From Catenovulum agarivorans DS-2 (GTDB lineage Bacteria; Pseudomonadota; Gammaproteobacteria; Enterobacterales; Alteromonadaceae): a DNA stretch of 64,000 nucleotides. The translations under genes were made by a program, and so were the position numbers. The notes under the pieces are model-generated. The model worked only from the letters and a program-made list of their open reading frames with translations, had not been told where the DNA came from and ran no database searches. Of the stretch, positions 17,758 to 25,943 are shown one piece after another. The stretch is from contig NZ_ARZY01000002.1 in the NCBI RefSeq assembly GCF_000568405.1, positions 62,001-126,000 of the forward strand, read 5' to 3'. Position 1 is the first letter of the stretch. Each line of letters begins with the position of its first letter.

Positions 17758-18090
17758 TTCAACTCTATGTTCATTACTTATCCCTAGCAACCCTTGCCAA
17801 GTTCAAAATATTATTGGTTTTTAGACATGGAAATTCATTCGAAAGCCCACAACCGCCATAAAAAGAGAGAAACTGTACTTTAGTACAGTTCAATTGCATT
17901 CCTAATGGTTTAAATTGAATAGGTGTAAAGTACGTTGTTCTAAAGCATGATTAAATAACAGCAATGGCGAACGGCCTAGCGCCTTAAGCAAACTAGGTTG
18001 CAATATGGTAACGCTATTGCCTTAGAATATTAAAAGCTAGGTGTGGTTTAGTCGAAGCATACCTTAAACCTATTTGATTCTTCAACTCAA
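17758..18090. other. Gene-free spacer with hairpins, no credible ORF
   Basis: About 330 bp without a believable coding sequence on either strand. It holds a LexA-like palindrome (17871-17890) and several short hairpins between 17965 and 18030 (CCTAG...CTAGG and GCAATA...TATTGC). Function unknown; a small RNA or repeat relic cannot be excluded. Confidence 0.5.
17871..17890. promoter_or_regulatory. LexA-like palindrome CTGT-N8-ACAG
   Basis: AACTGTACTTTAGTACAGTT is a perfect 20-bp palindrome that fits the gammaproteobacterial LexA box CTGT-N8-ACAG. No gene start lies directly beside it, so a role in SOS control is only a possibility; it may instead be a simple hairpin. Confidence 0.35.
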
Positions 18091-18136
18091 ACAAAAAACT
18101 TTTTGGCGCGATATGGATAATAATCGAGCCAAAAAG
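18091..18136 (-). terminator. Strong terminator after the double-glycine peptide unit
   Basis: On the minus strand CTTTTTGGC (18128-18136) pairs perfectly with GCCAAAAAG (18099-18107), followed by TTTTTTGT. It lies 23 bp behind the stop of the 60-aa membrane peptide gene and closes this small unit. Confidence 0.8.
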
Positions 18137-18158
18137 TTTCAGTGGTTGTAACTCGTAG

Positions 18159-18341
18159 CTAGTCCTTGTAATCACCACAAATTTGTTTATAGAAGGTAGT
18201 AAGTTTTTCTATGAGAGACTTTACGCCTAACACAGTTAAAACACCTAGGATTATAGTACTAAAAATATCCAGCCCTAAGCTCTTGAAATAAATACCAGCA
18301 ATAAAGCAGAGTACTATATAAAAAGAATTATTTTTTTTCAT
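18159..18341 (-). CDS. Small two-helix membrane peptide, possible immunity protein
   Basis: A 60-aa ORF. After a basic start (MKKNN) come two hydrophobic stretches (about residues 6-22 and 25-42) and a charged tail (KQICGDYKD). It lies 63 bp behind the double-glycine peptide gene on the same strand and is followed by a clear terminator, so both probably share a transcript. Small membrane proteins encoded just behind a class II bacteriocin or microcin are commonly its immunity protein, hence the suggestion. I do not recognise the family, and there is no good Shine-Dalgarno motif, so coding status is likely but not certain. Confidence 0.5.
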   Translation of the reverse strand: MKKNNSFYIVLCFIAGIYFKSLGLDIFSTIILGVLTVLGVKSLIEKLTTFYKQICGDYKD

Positions 18342-18404
18342 ACAAAGACTTGTATCTACTAGTTTAGCTTAAAAAATCGGAAGTAGTATTATACGCCCAC
18401 CCAC

Positions 18405-18575
18405 CTAAGGCAGTACTACCAACCCATTGGCTGCACTATTGACCGAGTTGCGAAATGCTGTGTTTGTCGTATATAGTCGTGCAAGGCCAATCGCACCAGA
18501 GACTAATATTGTGGGAGTGACTCCTCCATTTACTGCTTCAAGCTCGTCTACTGTCAGCTCTCTAATTTCATGCAT
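18405..18575 (-). CDS. Bacteriocin/microcin-like precursor peptide with double-glycine leader (56 aa)
   Basis: A 56-aa gene. The first 18 residues, MHEIRELTVDELEAVNGG, match the leader consensus L-S/T-x-x-E-L-x-x-V/I-x-G-G of class II bacteriocins and class II microcins. Such leaders are removed after GG by peptidase-containing ABC exporters during secretion. The predicted mature peptide has about 38 residues, starts VTPTILVSGAIGLARL, is rich in Ala, Asn, Thr and Gly, has no Cys and ends GLVVLP. AGGA lies 7 bp before the ATG, which strongly supports translation. A small membrane peptide gene follows. No C39-peptidase exporter or outer-membrane factor is in the window, so export would rely on genes elsewhere. 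A quorum-type signal peptide is an alternative to a toxin. Confidence 0.72.
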   Translation of the reverse strand: MHEIRELTVDELEAVNGGVTPTILVSGAIGLARLYTTNTAFRNSVNSAANGLVVLP

Positions 18576-18844
18576 ATTAATATCCTATTCTCAGTATCAG
18601 TGTTTATTGGTACATCTATAATACTAAGATAATAAACCTATAATTTTACCTGATCTAAAGTACAGTTTTGTGTAGCTAACCCGATTATTGGGTTAAACTT
18701 TACTCCTCTAAGTCAGTAAGATTGTGGCTTAGGTTGTTTTCTTGAAGGCAATATGGCACCAATCCAGACATCAATTTCAACATAAAACCATTAATACACG
18801 AGTAGACATCCTAGTATAGGTCCAAATGTTACCCCAAAACTCAA
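18576..18844 (-). promoter_or_regulatory. Upstream region of the double-glycine peptide unit
   Basis: About 270 bp of AT-rich sequence without an ORF. It contains a TAACCC...GGGTTA hairpin (18677-18695) and TATTAT-type hexamers suited to a promoter reading leftward. No LacI-type operator is present, so the peptide unit is not part of the fructan regulon by this criterion. Confidence 0.45.
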
Positions 18845-18870
18845 CTAGGTAGCCAAAACCGGCTACCTAG
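18845..18870. terminator. Terminator hairpin after the leftward GH32 pair
   Basis: Perfect 10-bp stem CTAGGTAGCC (18845-18854) and GGCTACCTAG (18861-18870) with a 6-nt loop, 18 bp behind the stop of the 1093-aa GH32 gene. T-rich sequence follows on the minus strand. It insulates the peptide unit from the GH32 operon. Confidence 0.75.
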
Positions 18871-18887
18871 TTTATTTATCACCTCAT

Positions 18888-21800
18888 CTACAAACCAATT
18901 CGAGTCATATCCTTAACCTCAAACATTCCTTTTATTGCTTCAAGGCCAACTTGGTAATCTTTTAGTTGGTATAACCTAAAGCTTAGGGCTTTGTCGTGGT
19001 TGATATAGAGCGAGCCAACGCCCGATTGCGGATCAGAATACAGTTGTAGTTGTATATCTTTTTTCGGGTCAAGTTGTACTGCAACTTCAGCAATCATATT
19101 TTGCTGGCCATTAATCTCTTGCAACAACATCGCTTTATTTTGGGCGCTGTTAAGCAGTATTTTGTACTGAACAGAGTGTTTATCGCTGCTTAGTAGCACT
19201 GCCAATTTTGCATTGGTGTTTTTGCTGACTACCGACAGTTCAATCAAGTTTTTATTGCTGGCTGCAGGTAACAAAAATTGTCCTTTCGACAGCACAAGTA
19301 ACGCTGAGTTTGCGAAACGACCCTTATTAAAACTGCGTACACCTTTATTTGCTTGTAGGTTATCTACTGGCATTTGTTGGCTCATTTGCTGTTTTAATTT
19401 TTCCGGAAATTTAACTGCTAACTCGCCAGTTGGTTTTTTGTGCAATTGGTGCATCAGTAAATCGCCACCCCAGTTTGGCGCAGCACCATCGTTGCGGCCA
19501 TCTGTGTGCGGCACCCAACCAAACAATAAACGCTCATTTTCTGGCCCAGCTGAGCGTGCAGCATAAAAGTATCTGCCGTCTAGCGCATCAAAACTTGGTT
19601 TAATCCACTGATTATCTTGGTTAATTAAATATTTAACTACGGGCGATTCGCTGCGTTGGTCGGAATACACAATAAAAGGTGTTTCGGTTAATTTAAAATA
19701 CTCAGGCACTTCTAAATTTAATGGTGAGCTTTCTGTGTATAGCGGTGCTTGCGCAGTCCAGTCGGCTAAGTCGGTAGATGTATACAAACCAATAGCCGCT
19801 TGGTTGTTGTAGCGTGTGGTAATTAGCATCCAATAGCGTTGCTCGTCTTCATTCCAAAATACAAATGGGTCACGAAAATCATAATCGCTATAGCCGTTGT
19901 TACCGCTAAAAGTATGCTGGCCAATGGTTTGCCAATTTTTTAAGGTATTGTCTGTGGCAACAGCATGCACTACCGCTTCAACAGGGAAGTGGTTTTTATT
20001 GTGGCCGGTATAAAATAAATGATATTGACCGTTTTGGTCTTTCATTACGCTGCCTGAGCCAGTCCATTGGTCTTGCGCTGTATGGTCGCCCGATGCGGCT
20101 AACACTTCTTCAGTAAAAGTGCCGGCTAATAAATCATCTGTTTTAGATAAATACCAAGAGTGATAGCCCGAGTTTTGTAAGTAGTAGATATAAAACTCGC
20201 CGTTTTCATAATATGGGTTTGCATCGCCCATATTCAGTTGCAGTGGCACTTTATGGCCTTCAACTTGGCTGACAATTGATGAGGTAAGTGGCGTGGCCGC
20301 TGCTTTATCTGCTTGGCGAATTTCATCCACTAAAATAAACGGCAAACTGCCATCGTTAACTGTATTGTCGTGTTGGTCGATAATTTCAATTACCGCTTGT
20401 TGGCCGACTAATCCGCTGGTATCCCAACTCGTCCAGGCAAGCTCTGTTGCTAAGCCGTTGCCAGTTGCATGGCGGACAATTTTGCCGTTAACGCGTAAAA
20501 CAATTGCAGTTGGGTTGGCTGTGTCAAACTGATTGGTGCCGCCGCCTGTTAATAAATTAATGTAAGCTTGGGTGATGGTAAATTCAGGCGAAATTAACTG
20601 GCCGGTTGCTTCACCACCGTACCAACGGCCAGTCGCGTCTGTACTGTTCGCATAACCTTGGCCGTAACTGGCAAAAATACGATCACCCAGGTGGTTAGTT
20701 ATGTCAGCCGCCCATAGTCCACCGTCAAACCGGATAAAATCACCAGTCGCACGAAAGTTATGTTGATGGTAAGCATCATAACCCCCACAACAAAATTCAA
20801 AACCTGCAATATGTTGTAGCGGGTGGTTTAAACGCGAAAAGGCCGCTTCGCCAGCAAGTTCTGGTGATTCAATTATTTGCGCCCCAGCTAGGTTAACCAC
20901 ACTGTCTGCAATTGGGGTAACAACTGGGCTATCAGCGGCACGAAAGTGATCTGCTAATAGAAATGGTAGACTACTGTCTGATTTATCATCTGGGTGGAAA
21001 TCTATAAATCTGAGCTGCGCTGTTTTACCCAGAAACTCGCTAACATTCCAACTAGCCCAGTTCAGTTTATTTGTTTGGTTATTGCCGCTGGCGTGTCGCA
21101 CTATTTGGCCATCAACCATTAGTACAACTGAAGTTGCGTTGGCCGAGTCAAAGCGGTTGCTGCCACCGCCAACTAAAAAATTAATAAAATTATGCTCAAT
21201 AGTAAATGTTGGGCTGTCTATTGTGCCGGTTGCTTCGCCGCCGAGTTGGGCGATATTACCTAGTTCGTCAATTGCACCGTCGCCGTAACTTGAAAATACT
21301 CGCTGGCCAATTGCGCCGTTTATTTCGGCTGCCCAAAAACCACCGTCTAGTTTATTAAAATCGCCAGTTGCATTGGTGAATCCGTGAGCTGTGTATGTGC
21401 CAGCACCTGCGCAACAAAATTCGAAATCAGCTAAATGGTCTGGGCTAAAAAGCGCCACGCCTGAATAAGCGGGGTTAACCCAATTTGCGATTGAAGGTTG
21501 GGTGGCTGCCACATCATCGGCTCTAAATTCATCCGCTAACAAATAGGGGAGGGAAGTATCTGAACCATCTGCCGGGTGCATATCTAAAAATAAAACATAA
21601 GCTGTACTGCCAATAAATTCGCTTACATGCCAAGTTTGCCAGTTTAGTTGATTGGCAATGTTTTGCCCGCTGGCATGGCGTACCCATTCACCATTTACAA
21701 CCAACACAACCGATGTGGCATTGATATGGTCAAAGCGATTGTTGCCACCTCCTATTTTAAAATTTATATAGTCGTGCTCTATGTTAAATTCTGGGCTTCG

Positions 21801-22169
21801 TATTGAGCCAGTGGCGTGCCAACCAATATGTTCGGCGCTGTTGTCCCAACTGCCGTCAAAACCGTCGCCATAACTGGCAAAAGCGCGCTCACCAATAACA
21901 CCAACTATATCAGCCGCCCATTGGCCGCCATCTAGTTTAATAAAGTCGCCGCTGGCTTGCGTAAAACCATGTTGGTGGTAAGAGTTAAATCCCCCGCAAC
22001 AAAATTCAAAGCCTGCGATGTTTTGCCAAGGTGCAGATGGCCTAATAAATAAGTTATAGCCCGATTGCTCTGGGTTTTCAGTTATGGGTACGTCAGCAAT
22101 GGCTAAATTTGTATACAAGCTACTGCCAAATAGAATGCCCATTAATAAGTGTGTGTTGTTTTTTATCAT
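18888..22169 (-). CDS. Secreted GH32-type fructan-active enzyme with three Cys-Cys modules (1093 aa)
   Basis: The start at 22169 gives a clean signal peptide (MIKNNTHLLMGILFGSSLYT, cleavage near IADV) with CGGAAA before it; an ATG 45 bp upstream falls in a hairpin and is less likely. Three N-terminal modules have FEFCC at about residues 55, 251 and 459. The catalytic part carries GDANPYYENGE (Asp649), YDFRDP (Asp767) and NLEVPEYF (Glu820), then a C-terminal sandwich ending with KALSFRLYQLKDY. It is a close paralogue of the upstream 1095-aa gene, 64 bp away in the same operon, and of the 948-aa lipoprotein. It probably acts on soluble fructan in the periplasm or medium; hydrolase versus fructanotransferase is undecided. 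Confidence 0.85.
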   Translation of the reverse strand: MIKNNTHLLMGILFGSSLYTNLAIADVPITENPEQSGYNLFIRPSAPWQNIAGFEFCCGGFNSYHQHGFTQASGDFIKLDGGQWAADIVGVIGERAFASYGDGFDGSWDNSAEHIGWHATGSIRSPEFNIEHDYINFKIGGGNNRFDHINATSVVLVVNGEWVRHASGQNIANQLNWQTWHVSEFIGSTAYVLFLDMHPADGSDTSLPYLLADEFRADDVAATQPSIANWVNPAYSGVALFSPDHLADFEFCCAGAGTYTAHGFTNATGDFNKLDGGFWAAEINGAIGQRVFSSYGDGAIDELGNIAQLGGEATGTIDSPTFTIEHNFINFLVGGGSNRFDSANATSVVLMVDGQIVRHASGNNQTNKLNWASWNVSEFLGKTAQLRFIDFHPDDKSDSSLPFLLADHFRAADSPVVTPIADSVVNLAGAQIIESPELAGEAAFSRLNHPLQHIAGFEFCCGGYDAYHQHNFRATGDFIRFDGGLWAADITNHLGDRIFASYGQGYANSTDATGRWYGGEATGQLISPEFTITQAYINLLTGGGTNQFDTANPTAIVLRVNGKIVRHATGNGLATELAWTSWDTSGLVGQQAVIEIIDQHDNTVNDGSLPFILVDEIRQADKAAATPLTSSIVSQVEGHKVPLQLNMGDANPYYENGEFYIYYLQNSGYHSWYLSKTDDLLAGTFTEEVLAASGDHTAQDQWTGSGSVMKDQNGQYHLFYTGHNKNHFPVEAVVHAVATDNTLKNWQTIGQHTFSGNNGYSDYDFRDPFVFWNEDEQRYWMLITTRYNNQAAIGLYTSTDLADWTAQAPLYTESSPLNLEVPEYFKLTETPFIVYSDQRSESPVVKYLINQDNQWIKPSFDALDGRYFYAARSAGPENERLLFGWVPHTDGRNDGAAPNWGGDLLMHQLHKKPTGELAVKFPEKLKQQMSQQMPVDNLQANKGVRSFNKGRFANSALLVLSKGQFLLPAASNKNLIELSVVSKNTNAKLAVLLSSDKHSVQYKILLNSAQNKAMLLQEINGQQNMIAEVAVQLDPKKDIQLQLYSDPQSGVGSLYINHDKALSFRLYQLKDYQVGLEAIKGMFEVKDMTRIGL

Positions 22170-22191
22170 GGTTATTTCCGGTTTGTAGTTG

Positions 22192-22224
22192 CAGGAATTA
22201 GGTGTGCAAATCACCTAATTCCTG
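22192..22224 (-). other. Perfect intercistronic hairpin between two GH32 genes
   Basis: CAGGAATTAGGTG (22192-22204) and CACCTAATTCCTG (22212-22224) form a perfect 13-bp stem with a 7-nt loop. There is no T-run on the minus strand, so it is more likely an mRNA processing or stability element, or a partial attenuator, than a simple terminator. Confidence 0.7.
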
Positions 22225-22233
22225 TTTGAAGGG

Positions 22234-25200
22234 TTATTCGCTATAACGTGTTAAGCCTGAAGCTGTTGTTGCACTATTTTCGCTAAATAGACCTATTTGA
22301 TATTCAGCTAAATCGTATAAACGGAAGCTCAATGCTCGGTAGTGGTTTAGGTAGATTGCGCCTACGCCCGATTGCGGATTTAGCCACAAATCAACATGCA
22401 CACCTGATTGCATGTCTAAATTAATATCTATGCTTGGGTTAGTGCTGTTTTGTTCGTCGCCGTCAAAATAGAACTTGGCATTGCCATTCGTTGGGTCGAG
22501 TTTTAAATACGCGAGTTTGTCTGCTTGGCCAGCTACAGGCATTCTGAATTGAATACCGGTAACTGCGTTGGCAGATGCACTCGAAATATTAAACTGTAGT
22601 CGATTAACTTGGTTGCTTGCTGGCAAAGTAAATGCGCTGTTGGCTTGTAGGCTTGCACTATTTGTTTGTACTTGCACATTGCCTTGAGTCCAAGTTGGGC
22701 TGATTGGCATAGCTGAGTTTAGTTGGCTAATTACTTTATCAGGCATTTTTACTGCCAGTTCACCACTTAGGTGTTTATGCAATTGATGCACAAGTAAATC
22801 GCCACCCCAGCTTGGCGCTGCACCATCGTTGCGGCCGTCTGTGTGTGGTACCCAACCAAACAATAGGCGCTCATTTTCTGGCCCAGCTGAGCGTGCAGCA
22901 TAAAAATATCGGCCATCGAGTGCATCAAAGTTTGGTTTAACCCATTGGTTATTTTGCTTAATTAAATATTTAACGACTGGTGACTCATTGCGTTGGTCGG
23001 AATAAACAATAAAAGGCGTATCGGCAAATTCAAAATACTCGGGCACTTCTAAATTTAATGTCGAAGTTTCAGCATACAATGGTGGTTGAGCGGTCCAACT
23101 GGCTAAGTCGGTTGAAGTATATAAACCAATCGCCGCTTGGTTGTTATAGCGTGAAGTAATCAGCATCCAATAACGTTGCTCGTCTTCATTCCAAAATACA
23201 AATGGGTCGCGGAAATCATAATCGCTATAGCCATTTGAACCTGTGAATGTGTGTTCATCAATGGTTTGCCAATTTTTCAAGGTATTGTCAGTTGCAACGG
23301 CATGCATCACAGCCTCAACCGGATAGTGGTCTTTATTGTGGCCGGTATAAAATAAGTGATATTGACCGTTTTGGTCTTTCATTACACTACCAGAGCCAAT
23401 CCATCTATCTTGTGCATTAACGTCGCCAGATGCTGGGATAATTTCTTCGGAGAAGGTGCCTGTTAATAAATCATCAGTTTTCGACAAATACCAAGAGTGA
23501 TAAGCCGAGTTTTGCAAGTAGTAGATATAAAACTCGCCGTTTTCATAATATGGGTTTGCATCACCCATATTGAGTTGCAATGCCACTTTATGGCCGTCAA
23601 CTTGGCTGACGATTGATGAGGTAAGTGGCGTTACTGCAGCATTATCCGCTTGGCGAATTTCATCGACTAAAATAAACGGTAAGCTGCCATCGCTAACTGT
23701 ATTGTCGTGTTGGTCGATAATTTCAATTACAGCTTGTTGGCCGACTAAAGAGCTTGTATCCCAAGACGTCCAAGCAAGTTGTGTTTCTGAGCCGTTGCCG
23801 GTTGCATGGCGAACAATTTTGCCGTTTACACGTAAAACAATTGCAGTTGCGTTGGCGCTATCAAAGGTATTGGTGCCACCTGCGGTTAACAAATTAATGT
23901 AAGGCTGTGTGATGGTAAATTCAGGCGACAATAAACGGCCTGTTGCTTCCCAACCGTACCAACTGCCGGTTGTGTCGGCATAATTTGCATAACCTTGGCC
24001 GTAGCTGGCAAAAACGCGATCACCCACATAGTTTGCTAAGCCGCTCGCCCATTGGCCGCCGTTAAATCGAACAAAATCACCATAAGCTAAAAAGTTAAAT
24101 GCATGATAGGTGTCGTAGTTGAAACAACAATTCTCAAAACCTGCAATATGTGTTGTTGGAAATTTACTTGAACTAAAGGCTGCTTGACCTTCTGTTGCTG
24201 GTGAGCTGGTTGTTGGCGCCGCTGAATAATTAATTTCGCCTGCGATATTTTGTGTGGCAGGAATATCTGCTGCACGGAACTGATCAGCAAGTAGATACGG
24301 CGTTGCTGTGTCTGAGTTATCGGCAGGGTGGTAGTCTAATAAACGTATTTGTGCACTCTGGCCGATAAACTCATCAACATCCCAGCTATGCCAACTCAAG
24401 TCTGTTGAGTTGTTGCCACTGGCCTGACGAACAATTTGATTATTTATTATTAACAGCGCGGCTGTTGCGTTAGCTGCGTCAAACAGTTGGTTGCCACCGC
24501 CTAATAAAAAATTAATGTAAGATTTGTTAATTACAAATTCTGGTGAATCTAGGCTACCAGTGGCTTGCTCGCCTATAGGTTCAATACTGGTATCGTAGGT
24601 ATCTTGATAACCATCACCTGCACTGGAAAATACCCTGTCACCAATTGCGCCGTTGTAGTTAGCCGCCCATTGACCACCATCTAAGCTAGTTAGATTTCTT
24701 ACAACGTTGTCAAAGTTGTGTTGGGAAAAACTATCATAACCTGCACAGCAAAACTCAAACCCAGCAATATCTTGCGTTGTATTATTGGCATTAATAAACA
24801 AAGGTTCGCCCACGAGTTCAGGTTGCACGTAATCTTGTGTGGTTGGCATTGCAGCAGCGAGATTTGCAGTTCTAAACTCATCCGCGAGTAAATAGGGAAG
24901 CGCGTTGTCGACACCATTATCAGAATGATTGTCAATTAAACGTATTGACGCTGTTTGGCCTTGCAGGTCGCTAACATCCCAAGTGTGCCATGCAATTGCA
25001 TTGTCACGGTTTTGCCCGGTTGCATGGCGTACAACTTGTCCGTTTACCAGCAATACAGCGGCTGTGGCGTTAGCGGTTGTGTAATTGTTATTGCCACCGC
25101 CAATTTTAAAATTGATGTAATCATTAATGATCGTGAATGTTGGACTATCGATACTACCGGTTGCGTCATAACCAAAGTAGCTGCTATTTTCGCCTTCTGA

Positions 25201-25521
25201 AAAATATCCCGAACCAAAGCTTGTGAATAGACGATCGCCAACAACACCTGAAAAACTGTCTTTCCAATGGCCGCCATCTAAATACAACAAAGCGCCTGTT
25301 GCGTTTGTAAATGTATGTTCTTGGTAGGTATTGTATTGGCCGCAACAAAACTCAAATCCGGCAATATTTTGTGTGGGAGAATTACTATTTACAAAGAGCG
25401 CAGAGCCCTCTGTTTCTGGTTGTTGTGTAAGTTGTGGTGCCGCAATAGTGCTGTGTGTTCCTGCTAGTAATAGCGTTAGAAGTCCCGTTCTCGCTAGATA
25501 TTTTGTGTGTATTGGTTTCAT
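22234..25521 (-). CDS. Secreted GH32-type fructan-active enzyme with three Cys-Cys modules (1095 aa)
   Basis: First gene of a two-gene leftward operon. Signal peptide residues 1-28 (TGLLTLLLAGTHS, cleavage near IAAP). Three modules have FEFCC at about residues 59 and 258, and FENCC at about 466. The catalytic part has GDANPYYENGE (Asp654), YDFRDP (Asp772) and NLEVPEYF (Glu825), and the C-terminal sandwich contains VGAIYLNHYRALSFRLYDL. The catalytic parts of this gene and the downstream paralogue are nearly interchangeable over long stretches, pointing to a tandem duplication. GAGAG precedes the ATG. An operator palindrome lies 113 bp upstream, and an identical 10-mer lies inside the gene at 24701-24710. 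GH32-like fold is well supported; reaction uncertain. Confidence 0.85.
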   Translation of the reverse strand: MKPIHTKYLARTGLLTLLLAGTHSTIAAPQLTQQPETEGSALFVNSNSPTQNIAGFEFCCGQYNTYQEHTFTNATGALLYLDGGHWKDSFSGVVGDRLFTSFGSGYFSEGENSSYFGYDATGSIDSPTFTIINDYINFKIGGGNNNYTTANATAAVLLVNGQVVRHATGQNRDNAIAWHTWDVSDLQGQTASIRLIDNHSDNGVDNALPYLLADEFRTANLAAAMPTTQDYVQPELVGEPLFINANNTTQDIAGFEFCCAGYDSFSQHNFDNVVRNLTSLDGGQWAANYNGAIGDRVFSSAGDGYQDTYDTSIEPIGEQATGSLDSPEFVINKSYINFLLGGGNQLFDAANATAALLIINNQIVRQASGNNSTDLSWHSWDVDEFIGQSAQIRLLDYHPADNSDTATPYLLADQFRAADIPATQNIAGEINYSAAPTTSSPATEGQAAFSSSKFPTTHIAGFENCCFNYDTYHAFNFLAYGDFVRFNGGQWASGLANYVGDRVFASYGQGYANYADTTGSWYGWEATGRLLSPEFTITQPYINLLTAGGTNTFDSANATAIVLRVNGKIVRHATGNGSETQLAWTSWDTSSLVGQQAVIEIIDQHDNTVSDGSLPFILVDEIRQADNAAVTPLTSSIVSQVDGHKVALQLNMGDANPYYENGEFYIYYLQNSAYHSWYLSKTDDLLTGTFSEEIIPASGDVNAQDRWIGSGSVMKDQNGQYHLFYTGHNKDHYPVEAVMHAVATDNTLKNWQTIDEHTFTGSNGYSDYDFRDPFVFWNEDEQRYWMLITSRYNNQAAIGLYTSTDLASWTAQPPLYAETSTLNLEVPEYFEFADTPFIVYSDQRNESPVVKYLIKQNNQWVKPNFDALDGRYFYAARSAGPENERLLFGWVPHTDGRNDGAAPSWGGDLLVHQLHKHLSGELAVKMPDKVISQLNSAMPISPTWTQGNVQVQTNSASLQANSAFTLPASNQVNRLQFNISSASANAVTGIQFRMPVAGQADKLAYLKLDPTNGNAKFYFDGDEQNSTNPSIDINLDMQSGVHVDLWLNPQSGVGAIYLNHYRALSFRLYDLAEYQIGLFSENSATTASGLTRYSE
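24701..24710. promoter_or_regulatory. Intragenic operator-like palindrome ACAACGTTGT
   Basis: Perfect core palindrome within module 2 of the 1095-aa GH32 gene, with flank TCAAA identical to that of the site at 25634. About 0.9 kb separates the two, a distance at which auxiliary LacI operators can act. It also encodes DNVV, so chance is possible. Confidence 0.4.
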
Positions 25522-25943
25522 TTTAGACTCTCTAATTAAATCTGTGCCAATTACATCTAGGCGTAATTAATAGTTTATTTTTTGTAAAGCTTAATTTTGT
25601 ACTTCCTCCTTTACTATTTTTAGCCATTTGTTTACAACGTTGTCAAAAAATATATACCAAAAACATTTTTTTAACAATGGCAAAATGATTGTCTCTTTAA
25701 TTAATTCAATTATTTTTGATTTAGCAGATTAAATATTTGATGCGACAGCTAAATGTACTGCGCAACTAGTATTGATAGGCTCTTAACGCTTTAAGTTTTA
25801 TTGCCTAAATCTAGAAGATACTAAGTGTCTAATTATCTAGATAAAAAACAGGTGTCGATTTTGTTTTAAAAATATACTTTAAGTTTGCTTAAACGATTAA
25901 AGTTGGTTTTTTAATTAGAGTTTTTAACTAACCTGAGATCCCT
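25522..25943. promoter_or_regulatory. Divergent upstream region of GH32 operon and sucrose phosphorylase remnant
   Basis: A 422-bp AT-rich stretch without a credible gene. It holds one operator at 25634; the rest shows only short AT-rich repeats. It must drive the leftward GH32 operon, and formerly the rightward sucrose phosphorylase. Confidence 0.65.
25634..25643. promoter_or_regulatory. LacI-type operator ACAACGTTGT
   Basis: Perfect core palindrome, flank TTTACAACGTTGTCAAA, 113 bp upstream of the leftward GH32 operon. Confidence 0.78.

Noticed and set aside
18427-18621. 64-aa rightward ORF
   Set aside because: It lies antisense to the double-glycine peptide gene, which has a ribosome site and a recognisable leader; the rightward reading has no family look and no ribosome site.
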